The notes under the pieces were generated by a model. That model ran no database searches. It was not told the DNA's origin and saw only the letters and a program-made list of their open reading frames with translations. Position numbers and translations under genes: made by a program. Below, piece after piece: positions 54,671-63,121 of a stretch of DNA of 63,221 bases. The stretch's first letter is position 1; each line of letters starts with the position of its first letter. Source of the DNA: an uncultured Prevotellaceae bacterium (GTDB lineage: Bacteria; Bacteroidota; Bacteroidia; Bacteroidales; Bacteroidaceae); contig CACWNV010000019.1 of the NCBI GenBank assembly GCA_902762325.1, positions 1-63,221 of the forward strand, written 5' to 3'.

Positions 54671-54832
54671 TTTGTCGAGTTTGCGAGAGAAGAAGTTCCG
54701 AAATTGACGTCTTTTCACCTGCAGGACTTTCTTCACTCATTTCGCCCGACTGGTCGCTCCTTATTCGACCATTAATTGTTACTGCTATATATACCGAGGA
54801 ATCATCCTCTGGGGTTTACTTCCTTGTTGTTG

Positions 54833-54840
54833 CAAAGTTA
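54833..54840 (-). promoter_or_regulatory. -7 element of the DUF3987 operon
   Basis: The minus strand reads TAACTTTG, with a leader of about 155 nt to the ATG at 54670. The direct-repeat array lies immediately upstream. Confidence 0.6.
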
Positions 54841-54860
54841 TTATAGTCAAAAATATCGTT

Positions 54861-54930
54861 TTCCGTTTCATGCCGTTTCATGCCGTTTCATGCAGATTAT
54901 TTCCGATTAATGCAGATTATTTCCGTTTGC
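54861..54930. repeat. Direct-repeat array (iteron-like) upstream of the DUF3987 operon
   Basis: Three 10-base units T(T/G)CCGTTTCA lie at 54861-54890. Two copies of TGCAGATTATTTCCG follow at 54891-54905 and 54911-54925, a 20-base period. The array is 20-90 bases upstream of the -7 element. It may be an operator or a replication-type iteron set, since a primase-like gene follows. Confidence 0.75.
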
Positions 54931-55007
54931 TTCCTTTTCAAAGGTACGACAAGCGCACCTAAACTTCAAGGACATTAAAAAACTCTTTAACGCACAACAA
55001 CAAGAAA

Positions 55008-55096
55008 CCCACAAATGGAATTGCTTCCAAATGTGGGTACAATATTACCAAAATGAGACAAATAAAACCTACTACGTACTAGGTACGCGTAGTAGG
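55008..55096. repeat. Two hairpins in an otherwise empty stretch
   Basis: CCCACAAATGGAA pairs with TTCCAAATGTGGG (55008-55037) with two mismatches. CCTACTACG pairs with CGTAGTAGG (55068-55096). They lie between the direct-repeat array and the LRR fragment; no gene is seen between 54931 and 55199. Confidence 0.5.
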
Positions 55097-55199
55097 TACG
55101 AATAAATATAAACTATTGATAATCAATTAAGTGCTGTGCTTAATTTTCCATAAAGATCCTTGTCTTTGTTCATCAATAGAAATAAGAAATTATTATAAA

Positions 55200-55430
55200 C
55201 TACTTCATCAACACCTTCACCGCCTTATCGCCAATCTTCACGATGGCAACGCCAATACCCGATGGGGCACTTTCTTCAATAAACAAGAATTTATTCCAAT
55301 AATCCGTCTCTTTATAATTTTCCGTAGTACCTTGAGGAACGTATTGGGTAGAATTGAAATAAACATCTTGACTAAAACAATCATTTGGGATATTGCAAGG
55401 GTTCTCTATCTTGAAATAATGGAGGTAAGG
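55200..55430 (-). pseudogene. C-terminal fragment of a BspA-type leucine-rich-repeat protein
   Basis: The fragment reads NIPNDCFSQDVYFNSTQYVP and TTENYKETDYWNKFLFIEE, the usual last repeat and closing segment of Bacteroidota BspA-like LRR proteins. It ends GVAIVKIGDKAVKVLMK. There is no start or signal peptide; homology fades near 55420-55430. An N-terminal fragment of such a gene lies on the same strand at 62312-62617. Confidence 0.65.
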
Positions 55431-55449
55431 CCGGAACACTGCCCGTATT

Positions 55450-55478
55450 TGCAAGTCGTTTTATATCAACGACTTGCA
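55450..55478. repeat. Perfect 11-bp hairpin at the edge of the LRR fragment
   Basis: TGCAAGTCGTT and AACGACTTGCA flank a 7-base loop, just where LRR homology stops. It could be a terminator or the end of an inserted element. Nothing else is recognised up to 55674. Confidence 0.5.
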
Positions 55479-55674
55479 CTTATAACGGTAGAAAAGTGCC
55501 GACGTGGATTCTGAGCAGAGTGAAAAAGATGAAGAATTAACGTTTTTAACTTTCATAAAACACAAAAATGTGGAAAAGTGTGTAATGAAATAGCTATACA
55601 GTTCGTAAGCATATGTTTAATTAGGCAGAGGTGACAATACCCTAGTTCGTAATTTCTATAGTGGATTAGATTAG

Positions 55675-56523
55675 TCATACAAACACAATTTCCTTTTCCG
55701 CTTCTTTTATCTGATCAAAAATATGTTTTCTTTCTTGGCATATTGGGGTACAGATGTCATGGCATGTAACTAATGCCTCATAAAGAGCATCATCATTGAG
55801 ATGGGGATTCTTAGTGCTTACAGCAGAAACTCGTTTATTTATCCATAAACGAACAGCTTCTGTCAAGAAATGTCCCTTAATCAATAGTCTTTTTGATCTA
55901 TGTTCAGATTGAAGAACATCCTTTACATGGTTAATCTCTTTTTCTTCGAAACACTTTACATTTTGATTATAAAAGTTTGTAACTTTATTGGAATCGACCT
56001 CGGGCAAATTCTTCTGGTCCAAGAACCTATAGCATGAGTCTCCAAAAATTTTGACGCCCTTGTTAAAAATATTATTAGCAACATCTAAAATTAGCAACTT
56101 GTCTACATTGCTTACAAATCTATCATAAAAAGACTCAATTTCATTAATACTGTCAATCCGACTATCCCTTGCCAATCTTTGAACTGCATGATTAATATTA
56201 TGAGGACAATACATTACATTTTCAATTGAATGGCTATATGTGGTTATATAAAGTGAAGAATTACAAGTAGAGGGCATATATATAGAATAGTCCAAATCTC
56301 CAGCTATGATAAAACTTTTTTCTCCATTATTAAGGCGTTGTATGTATGACTTAAAGTTTCCACATCCTCCAACATCCTCAACTTTATATACGTTCTTGTC
56401 AAAAAACTGCTCCCAAAATATTATATCATCAGTTCCTTCCACATAAACCATAGCTTTTTTGTTATAGAATGCAGCTTTTACTCTCAATGCTGATTCTGAA
56501 TAAGCCAAGGTGTTAGCTGCCAT
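55675..56523 (-). CDS. ariB: DUF4435 TOPRIM-like effector, AriB-like (PARIS)
   Basis: From MAANTLAYSESALRVKAAFY the ~282-residue protein has a TOPRIM-like core typical of DUF4435. YVEGTDDIIFW has Glu29 and Asp32-Asp33, FIIAGDLDYS follows, and YSHSIENVMYC is the family signature. In PARIS anti-phage systems AriB is a DUF4435 nuclease released by AriA to cut host tRNA when phage anti-restriction proteins are sensed. The start overlaps the end of the ATPase gene by 11 bases. The name rests on the gene pair and domains, not on a search. Confidence 0.72.
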   Translation of the reverse strand: MAANTLAYSESALRVKAAFYNKKAMVYVEGTDDIIFWEQFFDKNVYKVEDVGGCGNFKSYIQRLNNGEKSFIIAGDLDYSIYMPSTCNSSLYITTYSHSIENVMYCPHNINHAVQRLARDSRIDSINEIESFYDRFVSNVDKLLILDVANNIFNKGVKIFGDSCYRFLDQKNLPEVDSNKVTNFYNQNVKCFEEKEINHVKDVLQSEHRSKRLLIKGHFLTEAVRLWINKRVSAVSTKNPHLNDDALYEALVTCHDICTPICQERKHIFDQIKEAEKEIVFV

Positions 56524-57799
56524 ATTCTGTAACATTTTCTAAGTTTGTAATATTTGATTTCCATTGCCCCGCAATTTCTGGAGAATGTGTAGCGACTATT
56601 ATTTGTACTTTTGGATTCAACTCTTTAATGGCACCAAGTATCTTATGTTGCCACTCTATATGCAAGGATAATTCTGGCTCATCTGCTATATATATATAGG
56701 GCTGCTTCTCTTGCAATAAAGTTTGAGTAAGAAGAATCAATAGTTGTTTTTCACCAGAAGACAGCGAATAATGTTGTATTTCAATATTATGCGTAGAAGT
56801 TTCTCCTTCTTTTACAGATACTACTGGTTTAAGTTGGATGTTTAAATTACCTGTTTTTTCGGAAAATGTGAAAATCTTTTCATTCATAAATCGTTGAAGA
56901 CATCCAAGATATTTTGTTACAGGTTCAAGAACATTATCCTTGAGTGATGTATATTTTTTGGAGATCTCAATTAGAGAAAGGGTTCTATTAACCAATGAAA
57001 GAGGGAAAATATCGTTAAGCGTGAGATTCTCGTGGTTAATAATTTTATGTACAGTAGCCGACATAGCATTTATATGCCCTTTTATATCATTACGTTTTTC
57101 TGATGAAATGCCAAGCTGATGAAATACCCTAAACAAAGCAGTTTGAATACTCTTGGTGTCAAAGTTTTGATACTCTTGAATATATTGAGGGTTATATTTA
57201 TCGTATTGACTGTTATACAACAATAAAGAAAAAACTTCTTGGTTTTGTTGGTTAGACAGGTCATTAACAATACCCTCAAGTCTAAGCCTATATACAAGAA
57301 GGTCATGCATTAATCTACGAAGTTTTATGTTTACGAAATTATCTTCAATTGACTCTCTATAATCATCTCTTCTATTAATTGGATTGTATCTATTTACTGA
57401 AAGCCAAGCGACTTTTACGATATCTTCAAGTCGCTGATGAATTGTGGATAGTGTATTTTGAAAATAAATCGAAGTTCTTGTTCTTCTTCCAGAGTCATTA
57501 GAAGAAAATGTATATTCATCTGTGTCGTTAAAAATATACTTAAAGTTTACAGAATCCTCTTCTATTGTTTGAATGACTCTAATGCTATTATTCTCTTCTA
57601 ACAGAATAACTACAGAATCGAACTGAATTGAACACAATACTGGTATATCGCACTGTAAAACAGCCTCGATAATATTCAAAAACGTCGTTTTTCCCGATCC
57701 GTTTGAACCAATAATTATATTTACATCTTCATTGAGAGAACATTTTATATTTTTAATCCCCCATAACCTGTTTATTTCTACTTGACGGATTCTATTCAT
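56513..57799 (-). CDS. ariA: ABC/AAA-type ATPase, AriA-like (PARIS)
   Basis: The 428-residue protein is an SMC/ABC-like ATPase of the AAA_15/AAA_21 group. Walker A GSNGSGKT is at residues 31-38, the ABC signature SSGEKQ at 347-352, Walker B YIADEP with Asp373-Glu374, and the switch His in VATHSPEIAG near 405. The centre is helical. The adjacent overlapping DUF4435 gene makes the AriA/AriB pairing of PARIS most likely; OLD-type pairs are an alternative. Low G+C content relative to the core genes suggests recent transfer. Confidence 0.75.
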   Translation of the reverse strand: MNRIRQVEINRLWGIKNIKCSLNEDVNIIIGSNGSGKTTFLNIIEAVLQCDIPVLCSIQFDSVVILLEENNSIRVIQTIEEDSVNFKYIFNDTDEYTFSSNDSGRRTRTSIYFQNTLSTIHQRLEDIVKVAWLSVNRYNPINRRDDYRESIEDNFVNIKLRRLMHDLLVYRLRLEGIVNDLSNQQNQEVFSLLLYNSQYDKYNPQYIQEYQNFDTKSIQTALFRVFHQLGISSEKRNDIKGHINAMSATVHKIINHENLTLNDIFPLSLVNRTLSLIEISKKYTSLKDNVLEPVTKYLGCLQRFMNEKIFTFSEKTGNLNIQLKPVVSVKEGETSTHNIEIQHYSLSSGEKQLLILLTQTLLQEKQPYIYIADEPELSLHIEWQHKILGAIKELNPKVQIIVATHSPEIAGQWKSNITNLENVTEYGS

Positions 57800-57889
57800 A
57801 ATACAAATACTTTATTCCTGTGTAATAATTTCTTTATCAAATATATATGCCAATCGTGTTCAAGTTAAAAATTTTTTAAACTAAACAAT

Positions 57890-59141
57890 TCACAAATGGT
57901 TATTTTTGCCAATGATTGCCCACACACCATCATTATCCTTGCCTTCATGCTTCAGAACACCTACCTTCTGCAAAGCAGCAAGGTCGCGTTCGATGGTGCG
58001 TTGACTCACCGACAAAGTCTCCGACATTTGTTTGCCGGTGATAGTCGGAGACTCTTTGATAAGATTGAGGATTTTCTGCTGACGCTCAGTGAGTTTCGTC
58101 TCCGACATGTCTCCGTCATTGTCTCCGACATTTTGTGTGTCGGAGGTGGCATAAATGATGGTCTGGAATTGGGTCGGAGTAGATTTGAACACCGGCTTCA
58201 GTTCGTCTTTATATCCTTCCAAAGCTTTGGTCTCATTACAGATGCGAGTGAGTCCACTACCTCGTTTCTCCATATAGTCAAGTTGAGCCATCACGTTTGC
58301 AAGTATGGGATTGCGCCTTTCAGAAGACACATCTTTGATGTCCAAATGCACGTTCCGCATACTCTGGTTTGTTCTTTCGCCCATCAGGCAATTTCTCCCA
58401 GCCTCTCTTGGTGTTTGACTTCACAAAGTTCATAGCTTCACGAAGTAGCATGAGGACATTCCCTGTGAACTCTGCATCATTGATGGCATCGCCCTTTTCT
58501 TTTCCATCCCATCTGGTACAATATAAGCGAGATTGCCATAAAGGACAATCATCGGCAAACAATGCTCCCGCATTCGTAAGGTTCCCTGCGCCAGTTACCA
58601 GCCCAAACGACAAGAGATATTTCTTGTCCCATTCTTGTTTGGTGCGGTCTTTAAACGAGTTCGCCAATATCGTAAAGGAATAGTCCTCTGCTTTATAGTC
58701 TGTGTGAAGGGAATCAAAAGTTTTGTTGGAACCTTTCAGTACCAAGCGAACCATCTGCTCTGCTGTGGCAGGTACGCTTTCATCACCGATGCGAACAAAG
58801 GCAATACGCTGACCATCTCCAACATAGTAATATGGAGTGTAATGCCCTGAATTGACTTTGAGTTGCAAGATATGCAAACCATCTATAGCATGTGGAATCA
58901 TTTCTACCTCTGGCAGGGGATCCATATAGTCACGAATCTTACTGCTGATGGTCTCACAAACATGCTGCACGTCATCAAGACCTTTTACGATACCATCATT
59001 ATCGATGCCAAAGAAAAGGGAACCGCCCAAGCCATTGGCAAAAGCGCTTACGCTCTTCAACCAACTCTTAGGTTTCTTCTCTTCAAGCATCACCTTGAAG
59101 TCATACGCAGTACATTCAGCTATCAGGGTGTTTAATTCCAT
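57890..59141 (-). pseudogene. AlbA_2/RecG-like transcriptional regulator, internal deletion and frameshift
   Basis: From MELNTLIAECTAYDFKVMLE the first frame gives an AlbA_2 (Schlafen-type) domain (SVSAFANGLGGSLFFGIDND) to KNKPEYAERA. It then loses frame and stops at 58320. The second frame carries DIKDVSSERRNPILANV and LDYMEKRGSGL, then a winged-helix segment (ERQQKILNLIKESPTITGKQ). The normal segment between ERA and LDI (an ATPase-like HATPase_c_4 part) is missing. The start is set by a -7 element at 59170. The protein is probably not functional. Confidence 0.78.
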
Positions 59142-59169
59142 TCTATATAAATTCTGGCATATTACCTTG

Positions 59170-59177
59170 CAAAGGTA
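59170..59177 (-). promoter_or_regulatory. -7 element of the AlbA_2 gene
   Basis: The minus strand reads TACCTTTG 28 bases before the ATG at 59141, so longer readings of the frame are excluded. Confidence 0.65.
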
Positions 59178-59293
59178 CTCTTTTTTTTCGAAAGTAAGGA
59201 GTTTGTTCATCATATCGCGCGTAATTTAAGCAAATTTTATCTAAAATCGCACCTGAATAACACTAAAAGTTGCGATAATTGGAGATTTTTGCG

Positions 59294-59301
59294 TACCTTT
59301 G
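59294..59301 (+). promoter_or_regulatory. -7 element of the LRR gene leader
   Basis: TACCTTTG, with TTG at 59270 about 21 bases upstream, starts a leader of about 255 nt. Confidence 0.65.
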
Positions 59302-59307
59302 CAACGC

Positions 59308-59564
59308 ATAATGGCGACATGCCATTTTTGCAAGACATAAGCTCGGTAGCCGCACAATCACCACCGTACTTGCTACGAGCAAACATAGGATATAGGAGCT
59401 GCCCCGTTTAGGGCGCAGATTTCCCATATTTCTATGTGGTTTGTGGTGAACCGTGCGGCGTATGGCGAATGTCTGCGCCTTTTCTTTATGGGAGGTGCAT
59501 AGTATTGACTTAAGAGATAATTGAGCCGATGGGTAATGGCATATAAACACCCCCATTAAAAATT
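59308..59564 (+). promoter_or_regulatory. Structured leader with attenuator-like alternative stems
   Basis: GCCGCAC (59349-59355) and CACCAC can pair with GTGGTG (59443-59448) and GTGCGGC (59453-59459). GGCGCAGA (59412-59419) pairs with TCTGCGCC (59472-59479), followed by TTTTCTTT like a terminator. The two helices interleave, so they form either a pseudoknot or alternatives. GCTCGGTAGC (59341) also pairs with GCTACGAGC (59372). This leader precedes the LRR gene. Confidence 0.6.
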
Positions 59565-60980
59565 ATGAGAATAATATTTCTTTTTATTTTTATTATTGTG
59601 CTTTTCCCCTTAATTGTAGATGCACAAAACTTCATCTATGATGGTGTCTATTATTCAATCAAATTGTTTACCAAGAATGTAGGAGTCGCTTCATCTAATA
59701 GCACAAAATTCTACAAAGGGTATATTACAATTCCTGAAACGGTTGTGTATAAAGATGAAACATATACGGTAGTCTCAGTTGACAATGGAGCTTTTACCGG
59801 TTCTGACGAGTTATTGGGTGTAGCTTTGCCCAATACTATTACATCTATCGGTGACAGAGCATTTAGCGGATGTAATGGGCTTACGGTTTTTGTAATACCT
59901 CAAAATGTCTCAATTATAGGAGAAGATGCTTTTTATGGAAGTAAGAACATTAAAGAAATTCATATACCTAAGAGTGTTACGTCTATTGGATGCCGAGCAT
60001 TCTCTAATCTGGAGAAACTTGTTTTAGAAGATGGCGAAAAACCTCTTAAGTTAATAACTTACTACAGTATTAACGACAACACTCCATTTCATATTTGTCC
60101 ATTAGTTGATATCTATTTGGGACGAAATCTTGATTACACGAATAAATATGCTCCATTCAGGGACAACACCAAATTAGAGAACGTTGTTATTGGTGATAGT
60201 GTATCAGAAGTCGGCCCTTATTTGTTCAATGGGTGCACAGGTCTGAAAGAAATCAATATATCAAGCAATTTGAAGTCTATAATGAATTATGCTTTCAGTG
60301 GCTGTTCTGGACTTACAAAAATAGAGATTCCCAAGAATGTTGATTATATAGGTATGAATGTCTTTTATGGAAGCAGTATCAAAGAAATCGAAATTGAGGA
60401 TGGAAAAAGTGTTCTTACTTTCGAGTCTTTCTTGCATTCTCCTTTTACTTATTGTCCTATAGAAAAAGTGTATTTAGGAAGAAACATTATTGCTAACATA
60501 TTTAATAATGATGTTCCTTTTACCAAATCCAATGAGGTTGTAATTGGAGATTCTGTAACTTCAATTAACGACAATTTGTTTAAAAAGTGCGAAGGTCTCT
60601 CCAAAATCGAAATTGGAATGAATGTAACAAATATAGGTAATGAATCATTCGGAGGATGCAATTCCATAAATGATATTTACTGCTATGCGCCTAATGTTCC
60701 AAATACTTCAATAAGTGCATTCAAAGATTCCCCCATTAGCCAAGCATCTCTCTATGTCCCAAATTTGAATATTGAACAATATCGCGCAACAAAGCCATGG
60801 AGCGATTTCAAAAACATCAAAGGACTATCAGAAGAATCCGCTATTGATATAATTCTTTCAAACAAAGAATATATTGACACATATATATCTATTGATGGCA
60901 AAAAAAAGAACCATCCAAGCCAAGGCGTAAATATTATCCGTACAACTAACGGTACCTTCAAAAAAGTATTAATGAAATAA
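59565..60980 (+). CDS. BspA-type leucine-rich-repeat secreted protein
   Basis: The 471-residue protein starts with a signal peptide (FIIVLFPLIVDAQ). Several LRR_5 repeats follow (ITSIGDRAFSGCNGLTVFVI, VTSIGCRAFSNLEKLVLEDG). The closing segment is IYCYAPNVPNTSISAF with YVPNLNIEQYRATKPWSDF, and the end is GVNIIRTTNGTFKKVLMK, typical of Prevotella BspA-like proteins. Such proteins are secreted or surface-bound and mediate adhesion in known cases. A long structured leader precedes it, and a small membrane-protein gene follows after 3 bases. Low G+C content is in line with the island around it. Confidence 0.85.
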   Translation: MRIIFLFIFIIVLFPLIVDAQNFIYDGVYYSIKLFTKNVGVASSNSTKFYKGYITIPETVVYKDETYTVVSVDNGAFTGSDELLGVALPNTITSIGDRAFSGCNGLTVFVIPQNVSIIGEDAFYGSKNIKEIHIPKSVTSIGCRAFSNLEKLVLEDGEKPLKLITYYSINDNTPFHICPLVDIYLGRNLDYTNKYAPFRDNTKLENVVIGDSVSEVGPYLFNGCTGLKEINISSNLKSIMNYAFSGCSGLTKIEIPKNVDYIGMNVFYGSSIKEIEIEDGKSVLTFESFLHSPFTYCPIEKVYLGRNIIANIFNNDVPFTKSNEVVIGDSVTSINDNLFKKCEGLSKIEIGMNVTNIGNESFGGCNSINDIYCYAPNVPNTSISAFKDSPISQASLYVPNLNIEQYRATKPWSDFKNIKGLSEESAIDIILSNKEYIDTYISIDGKKKNHPSQGVNIIRTTNGTFKKVLMK

Positions 60981-60983
60981 ACA

Positions 60984-61511
60984 ATGATAATTAAAGAAAG
61001 TCAAATAGAACGTATTGAGGAACTAATAGAAAAAGGGCATACCGTTCAAAGTTCAGCAATCGCAGGCAAGAAACGATATCTTGCAAAAATACAAGACGTA
61101 CTATATTCAATTTGCAAAGAGAATAATGAAGAGACTCCTATTTGGGTGTATCTTTTGCAGACGGCTCCCGTTAAAATAGGGAGTAGTGGGATAACAGTTG
61201 ATGTTAATTTGTTCATTGATAAGCAAATTGAGTATTGTCAAAGCTTTCTAAAAGATATACGATTCAGATATTATACTCAAAAGAATATTGAAGTCAGCCA
61301 AGAGCAGACAATAGAAATGAAAAAGCAAACAAGACTATCTATAAAATCCTATTACATTTCAAAATCTGCCATAGCAGTATCAATAGTTTCTGCATTGTTA
61401 GCATTATTTGCTGCTTACCAATCAACAAAGATTACCAAAATCTCACTTGATGAGAAACAATACAATTCCATTTATCAGATACTGTCAAAAGACTCGTTAA
61501 ATGCTGAGTAA
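60984..61511 (+). CDS. Unknown protein with a C-terminal membrane segment
   Basis: The 175-residue protein is helical and charged, with one hydrophobic segment near residues 130-150 (SAIAVSIVSALLALFAAYQS) and a short tail. It has no signal peptide. It begins 3 bases after the LRR gene and is likely cotranslated. No family is recognised. A coiled-coil-like stretch (EVSQEQTIEMKKQTRLSIKS) precedes the membrane segment. Confidence 0.6.
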   Translation: MIIKESQIERIEELIEKGHTVQSSAIAGKKRYLAKIQDVLYSICKENNEETPIWVYLLQTAPVKIGSSGITVDVNLFIDKQIEYCQSFLKDIRFRYYTQKNIEVSQEQTIEMKKQTRLSIKSYYISKSAIAVSIVSALLALFAAYQSTKITKISLDEKQYNSIYQILSKDSLNAE

Positions 61512-61556
61512 TACGTATCAAATCAAGTAATTGATTAGACGTTTAAGTCATCCCGA

Positions 61557-61912
61557 TTAACTATTGCGGAAATTGGTCTTGGCTTCCTTCTTCATGCCCG
61601 TGGGGATGAGTCCGACGGAATCCAGAGTTTCCAACGCTTCATCACCAAGGTTCGCCCAATCATTCATGGTGAAGTTTGCAGCCTCTTCCTTTGAGGGGAG
61701 ATGACAAACGTGGTCATGAAGCGTTCCAATTTTCGCCCGACAGTCCTGTCCTGCTGGTGTAGCTGGCAGTGATGCTTCATCATATACCAGATGGCAGTCG
61801 GGTCAATCCCTTCAGGCATGTGGCTTACCTTGACCAACTTTGCCTTCTCCTTATCCAATGCGTACCTTACGGCATTGCCACCGTAGGGTACGACTTTTGC
61901 AAGCATTATCAT
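61557..61912 (-). pseudogene. Relaxase (mobilization nuclease) N-terminal fragment with frameshift
   Basis: MLAKVVPYGGNAVRYALDKE is the usual start of a Bacteroidota mobilization relaxase. After MTTFVISP one base is lost; in the next frame SKEEAANFTMNDWANL and TLDSVGLIPTGMKKEAK continue to NFRNS and a stop at 61557, where the homology ends. Only about 118 residues remain and the catalytic HUH part is gone. It is debris of a mobilizable element. Confidence 0.68.
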
Positions 61913-62190
61913 GATTCATTCTTTTCTTTGGCCAGTACAGGTAATGAAATATTCTCTTCGATGCTATACCAATGTTGGATGAGTTCAGCACTTGACATAA
62001 TCCACCATATCATGAACTTCTCCGACTTGAAGAGCTTTAACTTTTCCTCGTCCGTTTTTTTGGAAAGGACGCTGGTGATTTTAATCAGGTCAGTCCTGGC
62101 ATGTCCACTCTTGTCAACCTTTGTCAACCCTGTCCACGAGATGGCAAAATAAAAGCCCTCAAAATTCTCCGCGGTAGAAATGCGTTGCAA
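61909..62190 (-). CDS. Uncertain small ORF upstream of the relaxase fragment
   Basis: The frame ends with ATGA overlap to the relaxase start, which suggests it was a mobilization-operon gene. Its 5' end lies inside a -7 element (minus TACCTTTG at 62188-62195), so the true start must be further in, and no good ATG appears until IWWIM. The segment with GTTGACA repeats may be leader. The real gene may be only a fragment. Confidence 0.3.
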   Translation of the reverse strand: MQRISTAENFEGFYFAISWTGLTKVDKSGHARTDLIKITSVLSKKTDEEKLKLFKSEKFMIWWIMSSAELIQHWYSIEENISLPVLAKEKNES

Positions 62191-62311
62191 AGGTAAACGG
62201 ATTTTTGAGAACTACCAAAAAGCAAGTCTGAAGTATTAAATTCTAAAAGTGGTTGATATACAAATATTTATCTCCATGTGCTTTTCATTGTTTATGGTTG
62301 TTTAGAGGTCT

Positions 62312-62617
62312 CTAAATACAGCCTGAGAAAGCATTGTTTCCAAAGGATGTCACGCTATTGGGGAGTGTTACGGAGGTGAGGTTATTACAGTCATAGAAAG
62401 CCTTTTCCCCGATAGCTGTCACGGAATAGGTGTCACCTTCATACTTAATTGACTCTGGGATGACAACATCTCCTTTGTACAAAGGTAATCCACTTCTCAC
62501 TTCGGCAACCATCGCTTTAGTTATCAAATTATACCAAATACCGTCAATCTCCACGAGTTTGTCTGCGCTCGCCAGCAGAGGCATAAGCATCAAAAGGAAA
62601 AGTAATTGCTTTTTCAT
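62312..62617 (-). pseudogene. N-terminal fragment of a BspA-type LRR protein
   Basis: From [20 protein letters not shown] the fragment has a signal peptide and the usual opening ([39 protein letters not shown]). One LRR follows ([20 protein letters not shown]), and the frame stops at GCI. A -7 element (minus TATATTTG, 62650-62657) precedes it. The rest of the gene is missing here; a matching C-terminal end lies at 55200 on the same strand. Confidence 0.72.
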
Positions 62618-62713
62618 GATTCTATCGTTTTTTCGTTTTATTTTCGCTACAAATATACACATTCTTTTTTGAGAGTGCAATCTTTTAGCAGGAATATATT
62701 TTTGTTTTAATTA

Positions 62714-62923
62714 TAACAGATAACATGTAACAAATAACAATAAGATAGGTTTATTGTTTTCTGTTTTCATGTTATGTTATAAAATGAAAGATTATATAGA
62801 TTAGCATTATAATTTTATATTAATATATTATATAATATATAATATATTAATATAAAAATATCATACCTACATTTTCACTACATTGATGGTGTCTTATTGT
62901 TACTTGTTATCTGTTATCTGTTA
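62714..62923. repeat. 210-bp element with 32-bp inverted ends and an A+T palindrome
   Basis: 62714-62745 and 62892-62923 are inverted copies with about three mismatches (TCTTATTGTTA..., TGTTATCTGTTA). Between them 62813-62857 is a long, nearly perfect A+T palindrome. It has a MITE-like or cruciform-like layout with no ORF. A solo copy of the right arm is at 51146. Confidence 0.65.
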
Positions 62924-62927
62924 CACA

Positions 62928-63121
62928 TTTGAATTGGCGAATAAAGTACATGCTGTTTCCATTCTGCAAATAATATGTATATGAAGCGTATAAATATTCT
63001 TTATCGTGCGCAAACATATCGTTTAGGTTTTTTAAGACGAAAGGGGCGGTTTGTTAACAGATTTTTACACCTTACAGAAGCCCGATTTTTGGATTTCGGG
63101 GATTTATGTTGTAACTTTGTA
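62928..63121 (+). repeat. Right copy of the ~190-bp inverted repeat
   Basis: It is the inverted partner of 1-191. It ends at the -7 element TAACTTTG (63112-63119), 85 bases before the ATG at 63205. Confidence 0.75.
63112..63119 (+). promoter_or_regulatory. -7 element of the gene at the right edge
   Basis: TAACTTTG fits TAnnTTTG. The partner copy at 1-8 is the truncated equivalent on the other strand. Confidence 0.65.

Noticed and set aside
55131-55514. 127-codon plus-strand ORF
   Set aside because: It is largely the antisense of the LRR C-terminal fragment, which has clear family similarity on the other strand.
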